Source: Thermus amyloliquefaciens (lineage in GTDB: Bacteria; Deinococcota; Deinococci; Deinococcales; Thermaceae). From it: 64,000 nucleotides of DNA. This document shows, piece after piece, positions 27,469 through 35,587 of this stretch. The position numbers and the translations under genes are program-made. Where the stretch lies: positions 1,302,001 through 1,366,000 of the forward strand of contig NZ_JQMV01000003.1 of the NCBI RefSeq assembly GCF_000744885.1. Direction: 5' to 3'. Within the stretch, counting starts at the first letter, position 1, and each line of letters begins with the position of its first letter. Under the pieces are notes generated by a model. That model saw nothing but the letters and a program-made list of their open reading frames with translations. It searched no databases and was not told the DNA's origin.

Positions 27469-27498
27469 TTGACACCACTTACCCCCATAGGGTATCTT
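27469..27498 (+). promoter_or_regulatory. Promoter of the persulfide dioxygenase operon with embedded operator
   Basis: TTGACA (27469-27474) is a perfect -35 and TATCTT (27493-27498) a -10 at 18-bp spacing. The CsoR/CstR-like palindrome TTACCCCCATAGGGTATC (27479-27496) fills the spacer, so a bound repressor would exclude RNA polymerase. Confidence 0.68.
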
Positions 27499-27538
27499 GG
27501 CGGCGTGGGGACAATCGTCCCATACCGGAGGTGAAAGC

Positions 27539-28975
27539 ATGGTTTTCAGGCAAATTTACGAGGAAGGCTTGGCCCAAATGAGCTACCTCCTGGGGTGCGC
27601 CGCCACCGGGGAAGCCCTGGTGGTGGACCCAAAGCGGGACGTGGACACCTACCTGGAGCTGGCCGAGAGCCTGGGCCTGCGCATCACCGCCATCGCGGAA
27701 ACCCACATCCACGCCGACTACCTCTCGGGGGCCCGGGAGCTCGCCCGGGCCACCGGGGCCACCCTCTACCTCTCCGACGAGGGGGACGAGAACTGGAAGT
27801 ACCAGGGCCTGGAAGGGTTCGCCCATGTCCTCCTTAAGGACGGGGACGAGTTTAGGGTGGGGAACATCCGCATCCGGGCGGTGCACACCCCCGGCCACAC
27901 CCCCGAGCACCTCTCCTTCCTGGTGGCCGATGGGGCCGTCACCGACGAACCCCTCCTCTTCCTCACGGGCGACTTCGTCTTCGTGGGGGACATCGGGCGC
28001 CCTGACCTGCTGGAGGAGGCCGCGGGCATCAAGGGTACCGCGGTGCCCGGGGCCCGGCGCATGTTCCAAAGCCTCAAGGAGAAGTTCCTCACCCTCCCCG
28101 ACCACGTCCAGGTCTGGCCCGGCCACGGGGCGGGTTCCGCCTGCGGTAAGGCCTTGGGGGCCCTTCCCGCCACCACCGTGGGCTACGAGCGCCGGCACGC
28201 CTGGTGGGCGGAGTATTTGGAAAAGGACGACGAGGAGGGGTTTGTCAAGGCCCTTCTTTCCGGCCAACCGGAGGCCCCCACCTACTTCAAGGAGATGAAG
28301 CGGCTGAACCGGGACGGGATGCCCATCCTGGGTGGCATCCCCCACCCGGGCCGGCTCACCAAGGCCCAGTTTGACCGGTACCTGCGGGAGGGGGCCATCC
28401 TGGTGGACACCCGGGACAAGTTCGCCTTCGCCGGCGGGCACATCCGCGGGGCCATCAACATCCCCGCAGGCAAGAACTTCGCCACCTGGGCCGGGTGGCT
28501 TCTCCCTTACGACCGCCCCCTCATCCTCCTGGCCCACCCCTCGGAGGTGGAGGGCCTGACCCGGGCCCTGATCCGCATCGGCCTGGACGAGGTGGTGGGG
28601 TACATCCCAGGCCTCGAGGGGTATGCCGACGGGGAGCTGGAGACCGTGCCCCAGATCACCGCCCGGGAGGCCAAGGCCCTTTGGGAGCGGGGCGAGGCCC
28701 TGGTCCTGGACGTGCGGGGCCGGGACGAGTACCTGGCGGGGCACATCCCGGGGGCCCTGAACCTCCATGCGGGGCGGGTCTTGGCCCACCTGGACCGGCT
28801 CCCCAAGGACAAGCCCCTCATCGTCCACTGCGTGGGCGGGGACCGCTCCAGCACCGCCATCAGCGCCCTTCTCTCCCACGGCATCCGGAACGCCCTCAAC
28901 CTCACCGGGGGGATCAGGGCCTGGCAGGAGGCGGGCTTCCCGGTGGTGAAGGGGGAGGAGCTGGTAGGCGCCTAA
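27539..28975 (+). CDS. Persulfide dioxygenase-rhodanese fusion (CstB-like)
   Basis: This 478-residue protein has an ETHE1-like metallo-beta-lactamase domain (about 1-245; THIHADY at 55-61, HTPGH at 116-120, TGDFVF and the Asp of VGDIGRPDL), then a rhodanese domain with no active cysteine (Ala 332 region, LLAHPSEVE) and a second, active rhodanese (Cys 431 in VHCVGGDRS). CstB in Staphylococcus has the same order and converts low-molecular-weight persulfides to thiosulfate. ATG 27539 has GGAGGTGAAAGC in front. It is followed by a tandem rhodanese and a TauE exporter, the same set as cst operons. Confidence 0.87.
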   Translation: MVFRQIYEEGLAQMSYLLGCAATGEALVVDPKRDVDTYLELAESLGLRITAIAETHIHADYLSGARELARATGATLYLSDEGDENWKYQGLEGFAHVLLKDGDEFRVGNIRIRAVHTPGHTPEHLSFLVADGAVTDEPLLFLTGDFVFVGDIGRPDLLEEAAGIKGTAVPGARRMFQSLKEKFLTLPDHVQVWPGHGAGSACGKALGALPATTVGYERRHAWWAEYLEKDDEEGFVKALLSGQPEAPTYFKEMKRLNRDGMPILGGIPHPGRLTKAQFDRYLREGAILVDTRDKFAFAGGHIRGAINIPAGKNFATWAGWLLPYDRPLILLAHPSEVEGLTRALIRIGLDEVVGYIPGLEGYADGELETVPQITAREAKALWERGEALVLDVRGRDEYLAGHIPGALNLHAGRVLAHLDRLPKDKPLIVHCVGGDRSSTAISALLSHGIRNALNLTGGIRAWQEAGFPVVKGEELVGA

Positions 28976-28984
28976 GCGCCAAGC

Positions 28985-29013
28985 GGGGAACCGGGGTTTG
29001 GCCCCGGTTCCCC
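28985..29013 (+). terminator. Intercistronic hairpin in the sulfur operon
   Basis: This is a perfect 12-bp stem (GGGGAACCGGGG/CCCCGGTTCCCC) with a five-base loop, immediately before the AAAGGAGG ribosome site of the next gene. It has no T-tract, so it more likely protects mRNA ends or tunes relative expression than terminates. Confidence 0.5.
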
Positions 29014-29027
29014 AAAGGAGGTGACCC

Positions 29028-29687
29028 ATGCACCAGGCCCAGGTCAAGGACCTAAGCCCAGAGGAAGCGAAGAGGCTACACGAGCAGGGGGTGCCCTTCA
29101 TCGACGTGCGGGAAGTGGAGGAGTACGCCCAGGCCCGGATTCCCGGGGCAAGCCTCCTGCCCCTTTCCGAGTTCATGGCCCGTTACGGGGAGATCCCCCA
29201 GGACCGGCCCGTGGTCCTTTACTGCCGCACGGGCAACCGCTCCTGGCAAGCGGCGGCCTGGCTCTCCGCCCAGGGGTACGGGAACGTCTATAACCTCGAG
29301 GGGGGCATCGTCCGCTGGTACCGCTCGGGCCTCCCCGTGGACACCACCCCGGTGGAGGTGGGTTACGCCGCCACCCCCTTCCAGGAGGTGGGCCCCCACG
29401 AGGCGAAGGGGCTTCTGCAGGAGGCCTTGGTGGTGGACGTGCGCGAGCCCTGGGAGTATGCGGAAGGGCACCTGCCCGGGGCGGTGAACATCCCCCTTTC
29501 CTCCTTGCCGCAGAGGCTCTCGGAACTTCCCAAGGACCGGCCCATCCTCCTGGTGTGCAACTCCGGCAACCGCTCGGGCGTGGCCGCGGACTTCCTGGTG
29601 GGGCAGGGCTTCCCCGGGGAGCGGGTCTACAACCTGGAGGGGGGCACCTACGCCTGGATGGGGGCGGGGCTTCCCGTGGAGCGATGA
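29028..29687 (+). CDS. Tandem rhodanese sulfurtransferase
   Basis: This 219-residue protein has two rhodanese domains that both keep an active-site loop: YCRTGNRSW in the first (about 1-110) and VCNSGNRSG in the second (about 115-219). It lacks a signal peptide and should act in the cytoplasm, passing sulfane sulfur between persulfide donors and acceptors. The stop overlaps the TauE gene (ATGA). Confidence 0.9.
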   Translation: MHQAQVKDLSPEEAKRLHEQGVPFIDVREVEEYAQARIPGASLLPLSEFMARYGEIPQDRPVVLYCRTGNRSWQAAAWLSAQGYGNVYNLEGGIVRWYRSGLPVDTTPVEVGYAATPFQEVGPHEAKGLLQEALVVDVREPWEYAEGHLPGAVNIPLSSLPQRLSELPKDRPILLVCNSGNRSGVAADFLVGQGFPGERVYNLEGGTYAWMGAGLPVER

Positions 29688-30442
29688 GCCTCGCCCTCCT
29701 CGGCGCCCTCCTCATCGGCCTTTCCCTGGGGCTTCTGGGATCCGGGGGGTCCATCCTCACCGTGCCCGTCCTGGTCTACCTCCTGGGCGAGGCCCCCAAG
29801 CAGGCCATCGCGGAAAGCCTCCTCATCGTGGGGGGCATCGCCCTCCTCGGGGCGCTTCCCTACGCCCTAAGGGGCCTGGTGGACGGGCGGAACGTGCTCC
29901 TCTTCGGCCTCCCGGGCATGGCGGGCACCTACCTGGGGGCTTGGCTCTCCCGCTTCGTGACGGGAGAGGTGCAGCTTTTGGCCTTCGCCTCGGTGATGCT
30001 CCTCGCCGCCTACTTCATGGCCCGGCCCGCCCCCCTCCGCCCCAAGGCCCACAAGCGCCAGGCTTGGAAGATCGTTCTGGATGGGGTCTTCGTGGGTGCC
30101 CTCACCGGCTTCGTGGGGGTGGGCGGGGGGTTTTTGATCGTGCCCGCCCTGGTCCTCCTGGGGGGGCTTCCCATGCACCTGGCCATCGGGACCAGCCTTT
30201 TCGTCATCGCCCTGAAGTCCTTCGCCGGCTTCTACAAGTACCTTCACCTCCTGCCGGCGTACGGGCTTTCGGTGAACTACGCCGTGGTGGGGCTTTTCGT
30301 CCTGGTGGGAACCCTGGGGAGCTTCTTGGGAGGGAGGCTTGCGGTGCGCCTGCCCCAGGAGGGGCTTAAGCGGGGCTTCGCCCTCTTCCTGGTGGTTATG
30401 GGGGTCTTCATCCTAGCCCAGAACCTGGCCTCGAGGCCCTAA
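29684..30442 (+). CDS. TauE/SafE family sulfite/sulfonate exporter
   Basis: This 252-residue inner-membrane protein has about eight membrane segments and the duplicated glycine-rich family motif (LLGSGGSILTVPVLVYLLG and VGVGGGFLIVPALVLLGG). In cst-type operons a TauE protein removes sulfite or thiosulfate made by persulfide oxidation, and that role fits here. The start overlaps the rhodanese stop. Confidence 0.9.
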   Translation: MSLALLGALLIGLSLGLLGSGGSILTVPVLVYLLGEAPKQAIAESLLIVGGIALLGALPYALRGLVDGRNVLLFGLPGMAGTYLGAWLSRFVTGEVQLLAFASVMLLAAYFMARPAPLRPKAHKRQAWKIVLDGVFVGALTGFVGVGGGFLIVPALVLLGGLPMHLAIGTSLFVIALKSFAGFYKYLHLLPAYGLSVNYAVVGLFVLVGTLGSFLGGRLAVRLPQEGLKRGFALFLVVMGVFILAQNLASRP

Positions 30443-30451
30443 ACTGGAGGG

Positions 30452-31303
30452 GTGCCCTTCCGCACCCTCCTGGTGGTCCAAGCGGAGGTAAGGCCCGATT
30501 TCTACCGCACGGAGGAGGCCTTTCGGGAGCGGGTCTTTAGCCTCCTAAAGCCCCTTCAGGGCACCCCCTCCCCCCGCCTGGCCGCCCTGCCGGAACTCTT
30601 CGGGCTTCCCCTCTTCCTGCACCTGGGGGGGGATTTCCACCCCCGGGAGCTCCTCGCCTCTCCCCTCTCCCCCTGGAGGCGGGCCCGGAAGGCCTACGAG
30701 GCCTTCCACCGCACCATGGCCGAGGCCGCCAGGGCCTTTGGCACCTACCTGCTTTCGGGCACCCTCCTCTCCCCCCCTTACGAGGAGGAGCTTGCCCGGG
30801 GGCGGTTCGCCCGCACCCCCCTCTTCCAGAACCTGGCCCTCTTCTTCAACCCCCAAGGCCGCCTCCTGGCCCAGGTGCCCAAGATGGAGCTCACCCCGCC
30901 CGAGCGCTGGCTGAGGCGGGGGAGGTTCGGCCCCCACCTGGTGGAAACCCAAGCGGGGAGGGTGGGGATCCTCATCTGCCTGGACGGGTTCTTTGAGCGC
31001 CACCTGGCCCGGCTGGACGCCCTGGGGGCCGAGGTCCTCCTGCAACCCTCCGCCAACCCCGCCCCCTGGGACCGCCCCTGGCCCTGGGATCCGAGCCGGA
31101 AGGAGGGGGAGGTCTGGCTGGCCTCGGCCCGGGAAAGGCTTTTGGGCCGGGAGCACCTCCGGCTCCTCCTGAACCCCATGCTGAACGGCAGGATCCTGGG
31201 CCTCGCCTTTGAGGGGCGAAGCGGCCTCTACGCCCCCGGGGAGGCCCTCCTCCTGGCCCAGTCCCCCGTGGGGGACGAGGGCCTCCTCCACACCCTGCCC
31301 TGA
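30452..31303 (+). CDS. Carbon-nitrogen hydrolase (nitrilase superfamily)
   Basis: This 283-residue enzyme shows the Glu-Lys-Cys triad: LPELFG, PKMELTPPE and ICLDGFFE. No signal peptide is present. The sequence around the cysteine is atypical enough that I cannot place it among amidases, nitrilases or carbamoylases. GTG 30452 is preceded by GGAGG and follows the TauE gene after 9 bp, so it may be part of the same transcript. Confidence 0.82.
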   Translation: MPFRTLLVVQAEVRPDFYRTEEAFRERVFSLLKPLQGTPSPRLAALPELFGLPLFLHLGGDFHPRELLASPLSPWRRARKAYEAFHRTMAEAARAFGTYLLSGTLLSPPYEEELARGRFARTPLFQNLALFFNPQGRLLAQVPKMELTPPERWLRRGRFGPHLVETQAGRVGILICLDGFFERHLARLDALGAEVLLQPSANPAPWDRPWPWDPSRKEGEVWLASARERLLGREHLRLLLNPMLNGRILGLAFEGRSGLYAPGEALLLAQSPVGDEGLLHTLP

Positions 31304-31305
31304 GG

Positions 31306-32220
31306 CTAAAGGCGCTCGGGGAAGAGGCGGATGGGGAAGGGGCGGGTGAGGGCCTTGGCGAGTTTTTCCCAGGCCAGGTCCTTCACCTGGCCCTCGAGGC
31401 CCTCCCGCACCTCCTCCAGGGGGTAGCGGCCCGCGGGCTTCACCTCCTCCAGGAGGATGAGGTGGAAGCCAAACTCCGTGCCCACGGGCTGGGAGACCTG
31501 CCCCGGCTTCAGGGAGCGAAGGGCCCTGTCAAAGGCAGGAACATAGGTGCCCTCGGGCTCGCACCCCAGGTCGCCCCCCGCCTCCTTGGAACCCGGGTCC
31601 TGGGAGAGGGCCCGGGCCACCTCAAGGAAGGCCTCCCCCTTCCCCAGGCGGGCCAGGGCCTCCTTGGCCGCCTCGAGGGTGGGCACGAGGATGTGCCGGG
31701 CGCAGTAAAGGGTGGGGTGGCGGAACTCGGGGGAAAGGAGCCAAAGGGCCTTTAGGGCCGCAGGGGAGACGCGGAGCTTGGCCCGGTAGTGGGCCTCCAG
31801 GGCCTCCAGGGCCATGGCCTCGGTGAGGAGGGTGCGGTAGGTGGCCAGGTCCCCCACCCCGGCCTCCTTCAAAGCCAGGAGGAGGGCCTCCTCCGAGGGG
31901 AAGGCCTCCTTGAGCTGCCACACCTTAGCCTCCACCGCCTCCGCCTTGGGCCAGAAGCCCTGGGCCCGGGCCACCTGGAGGAGGGCCCTCTCCTCCGCCA
32001 GGGCCTCCAGGTAGGGGGCGCGGTACTGGGCCAAAAGCTCCCGGGTTTCCTCGGAGTCGGGCAGGCCCAGCTGGCGCAGGGCGCCTTGGACGAAGAGGCC
32101 GAAGCGGAGCTCAAACTGGCTTTTGGTGAGGGTTTCGGAGCCCACCTGGGCCACCACGGGGTCCTCCTGGGCGAAGGCGAAACCCAGGACCAGGATCAAG
32201 GTAGCGGCGAAAGCGCGCAT
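31306..32220 (-). CDS. Exported parvulin-type peptidyl-prolyl isomerase (SurA/PrsA-like)
   Basis: This 304-residue exported foldase has a signal peptide ending near FAFAQE, an N-terminal helical chaperone region, a PPIC parvulin domain (about 175-270; HILVP, GGDLGCEPEGTYVPAFDRAL, TEFGFHLILLEE) and a short C-terminal helix. It should assist folding of envelope proteins. ATG 32220 gives the proper signal peptide although the frame is open further upstream. It is divergent from hemE with 22 bp between starts. Confidence 0.85.
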   Translation of the reverse strand: MRAFAATLILVLGFAFAQEDPVVAQVGSETLTKSQFELRFGLFVQGALRQLGLPDSEETRELLAQYRAPYLEALAEERALLQVARAQGFWPKAEAVEAKVWQLKEAFPSEEALLLALKEAGVGDLATYRTLLTEAMALEALEAHYRAKLRVSPAALKALWLLSPEFRHPTLYCARHILVPTLEAAKEALARLGKGEAFLEVARALSQDPGSKEAGGDLGCEPEGTYVPAFDRALRSLKPGQVSQPVGTEFGFHLILLEEVKPAGRYPLEEVREGLEGQVKDLAWEKLAKALTRPFPIRLFPERL

Positions 32221-32225
32221 GCCCC

Positions 32226-32235
32226 ATGCTAGCAT
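32226..32235. promoter_or_regulatory. Palindromic overlapping -10 boxes of the foldase gene and hemE
   Basis: ATGCTAGCAT is a perfect palindrome that reads TAGCAT on both strands. It is 6-11 bp before the foldase ATG (32220) and 8-13 bp before GTG 32243 of hemE, fitting leaderless transcription in both directions from overlapping sites. Confidence 0.5.
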
Positions 32236-32242
32236 GGGGGGC

Positions 32243-33259
32243 GTGAACGACCTCATCCTCCGGGCGGCCCGGGGCGAACCCACCCCCAGGCCCCCCGTCT
32301 GGTTCATGCGCCAGGCGGGCCGCTACCAGAAGGAGTACCAGGAGATCCGCAGGCGCTACACCCTTCCCGAGATCGTGCAAAACCCTGAGGTCTGCGCCGA
32401 GGTCACCCTCCTCCCCGTGCGCCAGCTGGGCGTGGACGCCGCCATCCTCTTCGCCGACATCACCACCCCCCTCCACGGCATGGGGGTGGAGCTGGACCTG
32501 GTGGAGGGGAAGGGCCCGGTCATCCACCGCCCCATCCGGGACGCCAAGGGGGTGGAGGCCCTGAGGCCTTTGGAGCCCGAGGAGGCCGTGCCCTTCGTGC
32601 TGGAGACCATCCGCCTCCTAAAGCGGGAGCTCCCCGTGCCCCTCATCGGCTTCGCCGGGGCCCCCTTCACCCTGGCCAGCTACCTGGTGGAAGGGGGGCC
32701 AAGCCGCCACTTCCTGGAGGTGAAGGCCTTCATGTACCGGGAGGAGGCGCTTTGGCACCGCCTCATGGAGCGGCTTACCCTGGCCATGGCCCGCTACCTG
32801 AGGGCCCAGGTGGAGGCGGGGGCCGACCTCCTCCAGGTCTTTGACTCCTGGGTGGGGGCCCTTTCCCTCGCGGACTACCGCCGCTACGTGAAGCCCCACA
32901 TGGCCAGGCTCTTCCAGGAGCTAAGGCCCCTTGGGGTACCCGTCATCCACTTCGGGGTGGGGACGATGGGCCTTTTAAAGGACATGGCGGAGGCCGGGGG
33001 GGATGTGATGGGTCTGGACCACCACACCCCCCTGCCCTGGGCCCGGGAGGCCCTGGGGGAAACCCCGGTCCAGGGCAACCTGGACCCCGCCCTCCTCTTC
33101 GCCCCCAAGGAGGTGCTAAAGCGCGAGGTGCGGCGCATCCTGGAGGAAAACGCAAGCCGGCCTGGGCACATCTTCAACCTGGGCCACGGGATCCTGCCCA
33201 AGACCCCGGTGGAGAACGTGCGGTATGTGGTAGAACTCATCAAGGAGGCAACGGCATGA
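32243..33259 (+). CDS. hemE: Uroporphyrinogen decarboxylase
   Basis: This 338-residue TIM-barrel enzyme decarboxylates uroporphyrinogen III to coproporphyrinogen III. RPPVWFMRQAGRY near the N-terminus is the first family signature and GFAGAPFTLASYLVEGG the second; LGHGILPKTPVENV is at the C-terminus. GTG 32243 gives the typical MNDL start; ATG 32234 would add three residues. It is coupled to hemH (ATGA). Confidence 0.95.
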   Translation: MNDLILRAARGEPTPRPPVWFMRQAGRYQKEYQEIRRRYTLPEIVQNPEVCAEVTLLPVRQLGVDAAILFADITTPLHGMGVELDLVEGKGPVIHRPIRDAKGVEALRPLEPEEAVPFVLETIRLLKRELPVPLIGFAGAPFTLASYLVEGGPSRHFLEVKAFMYREEALWHRLMERLTLAMARYLRAQVEAGADLLQVFDSWVGALSLADYRRYVKPHMARLFQELRPLGVPVIHFGVGTMGLLKDMAEAGGDVMGLDHHTPLPWAREALGETPVQGNLDPALLFAPKEVLKREVRRILEENASRPGHIFNLGHGILPKTPVENVRYVVELIKEATA

Positions 33260-34209
33260 ACGTGCTCCTCATGGCCTACGGTACCCCCTACACCCCGGAG
33301 GAGATCGAGCCCTACTACACCGACATCCGCCGGGGTAGGCGCCCGTCCGAAGAGCTCCTTAAGGAGCTGGAGGAACGCTACGCCGCCATCGGCAAAAGCC
33401 CCCTCAACGAGATCACCCTGGCCCAGGCCATCAGGCTCCAGGCGCTTTTGAACCTCGAGGCCCCCGCCTACCCCAAGCGCCTCCTGGGCCCCTTTGGCCC
33501 CCGCACCCCCCAGGGCCCGGCCAGGGTGTACGTGGGCACCAAGCACTGGCACCCCTCCATTGGAGAAGCCATCGCCGCCATGCACGAGGACGGGGTGAAG
33601 CGGGCGGTGGCCATCGTGGCCGCCCCCCACTACTCCCTAAGGAGCGTGGCCGAGTACAAGGAGAAGGTGGAGCAGGCCCTGAAAGCCCTACCCGAGCCCA
33701 TGGAGTTCCTCTGGGTGGAAAGCTACGAGGCCCACCCCGGCCTCATCGCCGCCTACGCCCGGCGCCTGGAGGAGGCCATCTGGCGGCTGCAAGAGCCCAG
33801 GAAGGCGGCCTACGTCTTCACCGCCCACTCCATCCCCCTTTCGGCGGTGGAGCGGGGGGACCCCTATCCCCGCCAGGTGGAAAGGACGGCGGAGCTCATC
33901 GCCAAGAGGCTTGCCCTTCCCCGCTTCTCCGTGGCCTACCAGTCCGCGGGCCGCACCCCCGAGCCCTGGCTGGGCCCCGACATCAACGAGCACCTCCGGG
34001 CCCTCAGGGAGGAGGGCTATGCGGAGGTGGTGGTGCAGGCGGTGGGCTTCCCCGCGGACCACCTGGAGGTCTACTACGACCTGGACCTCGAGGCCCAGGC
34101 CACCGCAAGGGAGGTGGGGCTAAGGCTCCTCAGGGCCCGAAGCCTCAACGCTGATTTGGACTATATCCAGGTACTCAAGGACCTGGTGGAGGAGGCGTGG
34201 CTCAGGTAG
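33256..34209 (+). CDS. hemH: Ferrochelatase (proto- or coproporphyrin type)
   Basis: This 317-residue enzyme inserts iron into a porphyrin. The catalytic His is in VFTAHSIPL, and QSAGRTPEPWLGPDI with downstream VVVQAVGFPADHLEVYYDLD forms the rest of the active site. Whether it works on protoporphyrin IX or coproporphyrin III depends on which terminal heme pathway this organism uses, which the window does not settle. It lies between hemE and hemY with overlaps at both ends. Confidence 0.92.
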   Translation: MNVLLMAYGTPYTPEEIEPYYTDIRRGRRPSEELLKELEERYAAIGKSPLNEITLAQAIRLQALLNLEAPAYPKRLLGPFGPRTPQGPARVYVGTKHWHPSIGEAIAAMHEDGVKRAVAIVAAPHYSLRSVAEYKEKVEQALKALPEPMEFLWVESYEAHPGLIAAYARRLEEAIWRLQEPRKAAYVFTAHSIPLSAVERGDPYPRQVERTAELIAKRLALPRFSVAYQSAGRTPEPWLGPDINEHLRALREEGYAEVVVQAVGFPADHLEVYYDLDLEAQATAREVGLRLLRARSLNADLDYIQVLKDLVEEAWLR

Positions 34210-35552
34210 CCGTGGTGGGCGGGGGCTGGGCGGGGCTTGCCGCCGCCTTGGCCCTGAAGGAGGCCGGGGTGGACTTCCGGCTCTTTGAGGCCGGACTTCG
34301 CCTGGGGGGCAAGGTGCGCACCCATAAGGGGGAGGGGTTTTTGGTGGAAGGGGGCCCCGACGCCAGCGTGCGCTACAAAAAGGAGGTGCTGGAGCTGGCG
34401 GAGCGGTTTGGCCTCACCCCCATCGGCACCCTGCCCGCCAAGCCCGCCGCCTACATCCTGCGCAAGGGCAAGGCCCACCCCCTCCCCGAGGGGCTTTTGC
34501 AAATCGTCCCCGGGGACCTCAAGGGCCTCTACCGCACCCCCCTCCTCTCCTTTTCCGGGAAGCTTAGGGCCCTTTATGACCTCTTCCTCCCCCGCGGGGC
34601 CAAGGAGGATGAAAGCCTGAGGGAGTTCGTGGAGAGGAGGCTAGGCCCCGAGGTTTTCGCCGCCCTGGTGGCCCCCTTGGCGGGGGGCATCTACGGGGGC
34701 GAGCCCGAGGAGCTTTCCATGAAGGCCGCCTTCCCCCAGCTTCTGGAGCTGGAAAGGAGGCATCGGAGCCTCATCCTGGGGGCCATGCGGGCCAAAAAGG
34801 CCCGGGGAAGCCGCGAGGGGGGGAGCCTGTTCTTCTCCTTCCCGGAGGGGCTTGCCCTCCTAACCCGAAGGCTTGCGGAGGAGGTGGCGGGAAAAATCCT
34901 GCTGGGCACCCCGGTGCTGGCCCTCGAGCCCCTGGGGGGGCTTTACCGTCTTCACACCCCTAAGGGGACCTGGGAGGCGGAGGCCGTGGTCCTGGCCACC
35001 CCTGCCCCGGTGGCCGCCCAGCTCCTAAGGCCCTTCCTTCCCGAAGCCACCGCGCTCCTCAAGGGCATTCCCCACACCCCCGCCGCCACGGTAAGCCTGG
35101 CCTTTGCCGAGGCCCTGCCCCTGGAAGGGCATGGCCTTTTGGTGGCCAAGGGGGAGGGGTACAGGGCCAGGGGGTTCACCTGGACGCACCGGAAGTGGCC
35201 GGGAAGGGCCCCGGAGGGCTGGTCCCTGGTGCGGGCCTACTTTTCCGGGGAGACGGCGAGGCTTTCCGAGGCGGAGCTGGCCAAGGTGGCCCTGGAGGAC
35301 CTCCGCCTCTTCCTGGGCCGGGAGGTGCGCCCCGAGCGCACCTGGGTCTTCCGCTTCCCCGAGGGGATGCCCGCCTACCGGGTGGGGCATCTGGAACGCA
35401 TAGGGCGGTTAGAAACCGCCCTCCTCAAGGCCCCTGGCCTCTTCCTGGCGGGAAACTACCTGGAAGGGGTGGGCCTGCCCGAGGTGGTGCGCTCGGGGCG
35501 TAAGGCGGCCGAGCGGGCCCTCGGGTACCTGGCCCTAACCCCCACCCCCTAG
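34197..35552 (+). CDS. hemY: HemY-type oxygen-dependent porphyrinogen oxidase
   Basis: This 451-residue FAD enzyme has an N-terminal dinucleotide-binding motif (VAVVGGGWAGLAAALALKEAG), the substrate region VEGGPDASVRYKKEV and a C-terminal FAD motif GLFLAGNYLEGVGLPEVVRSG. HemY-type enzymes oxidise protoporphyrinogen or, in coproporphyrin-dependent organisms, coproporphyrinogen. GTG 34197 overlaps the hemH stop by 13 bp. Confidence 0.9.
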   Translation: MAQVAVVGGGWAGLAAALALKEAGVDFRLFEAGLRLGGKVRTHKGEGFLVEGGPDASVRYKKEVLELAERFGLTPIGTLPAKPAAYILRKGKAHPLPEGLLQIVPGDLKGLYRTPLLSFSGKLRALYDLFLPRGAKEDESLREFVERRLGPEVFAALVAPLAGGIYGGEPEELSMKAAFPQLLELERRHRSLILGAMRAKKARGSREGGSLFFSFPEGLALLTRRLAEEVAGKILLGTPVLALEPLGGLYRLHTPKGTWEAEAVVLATPAPVAAQLLRPFLPEATALLKGIPHTPAATVSLAFAEALPLEGHGLLVAKGEGYRARGFTWTHRKWPGRAPEGWSLVRAYFSGETARLSEAELAKVALEDLRLFLGREVRPERTWVFRFPEGMPAYRVGHLERIGRLETALLKAPGLFLAGNYLEGVGLPEVVRSGRKAAERALGYLALTPTP

Positions 35553-35587
35553 GCAAGCCCCCGCCAGGGGGATAAGATGGGCCAAAC

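Noticed and set aside
27479-29176. Open frame of 565 codons on the minus strand opposite the CstB-like gene
   Set aside because: It is antisense to a gene with clear motifs and has no motif of its own; it is a composition artefact.
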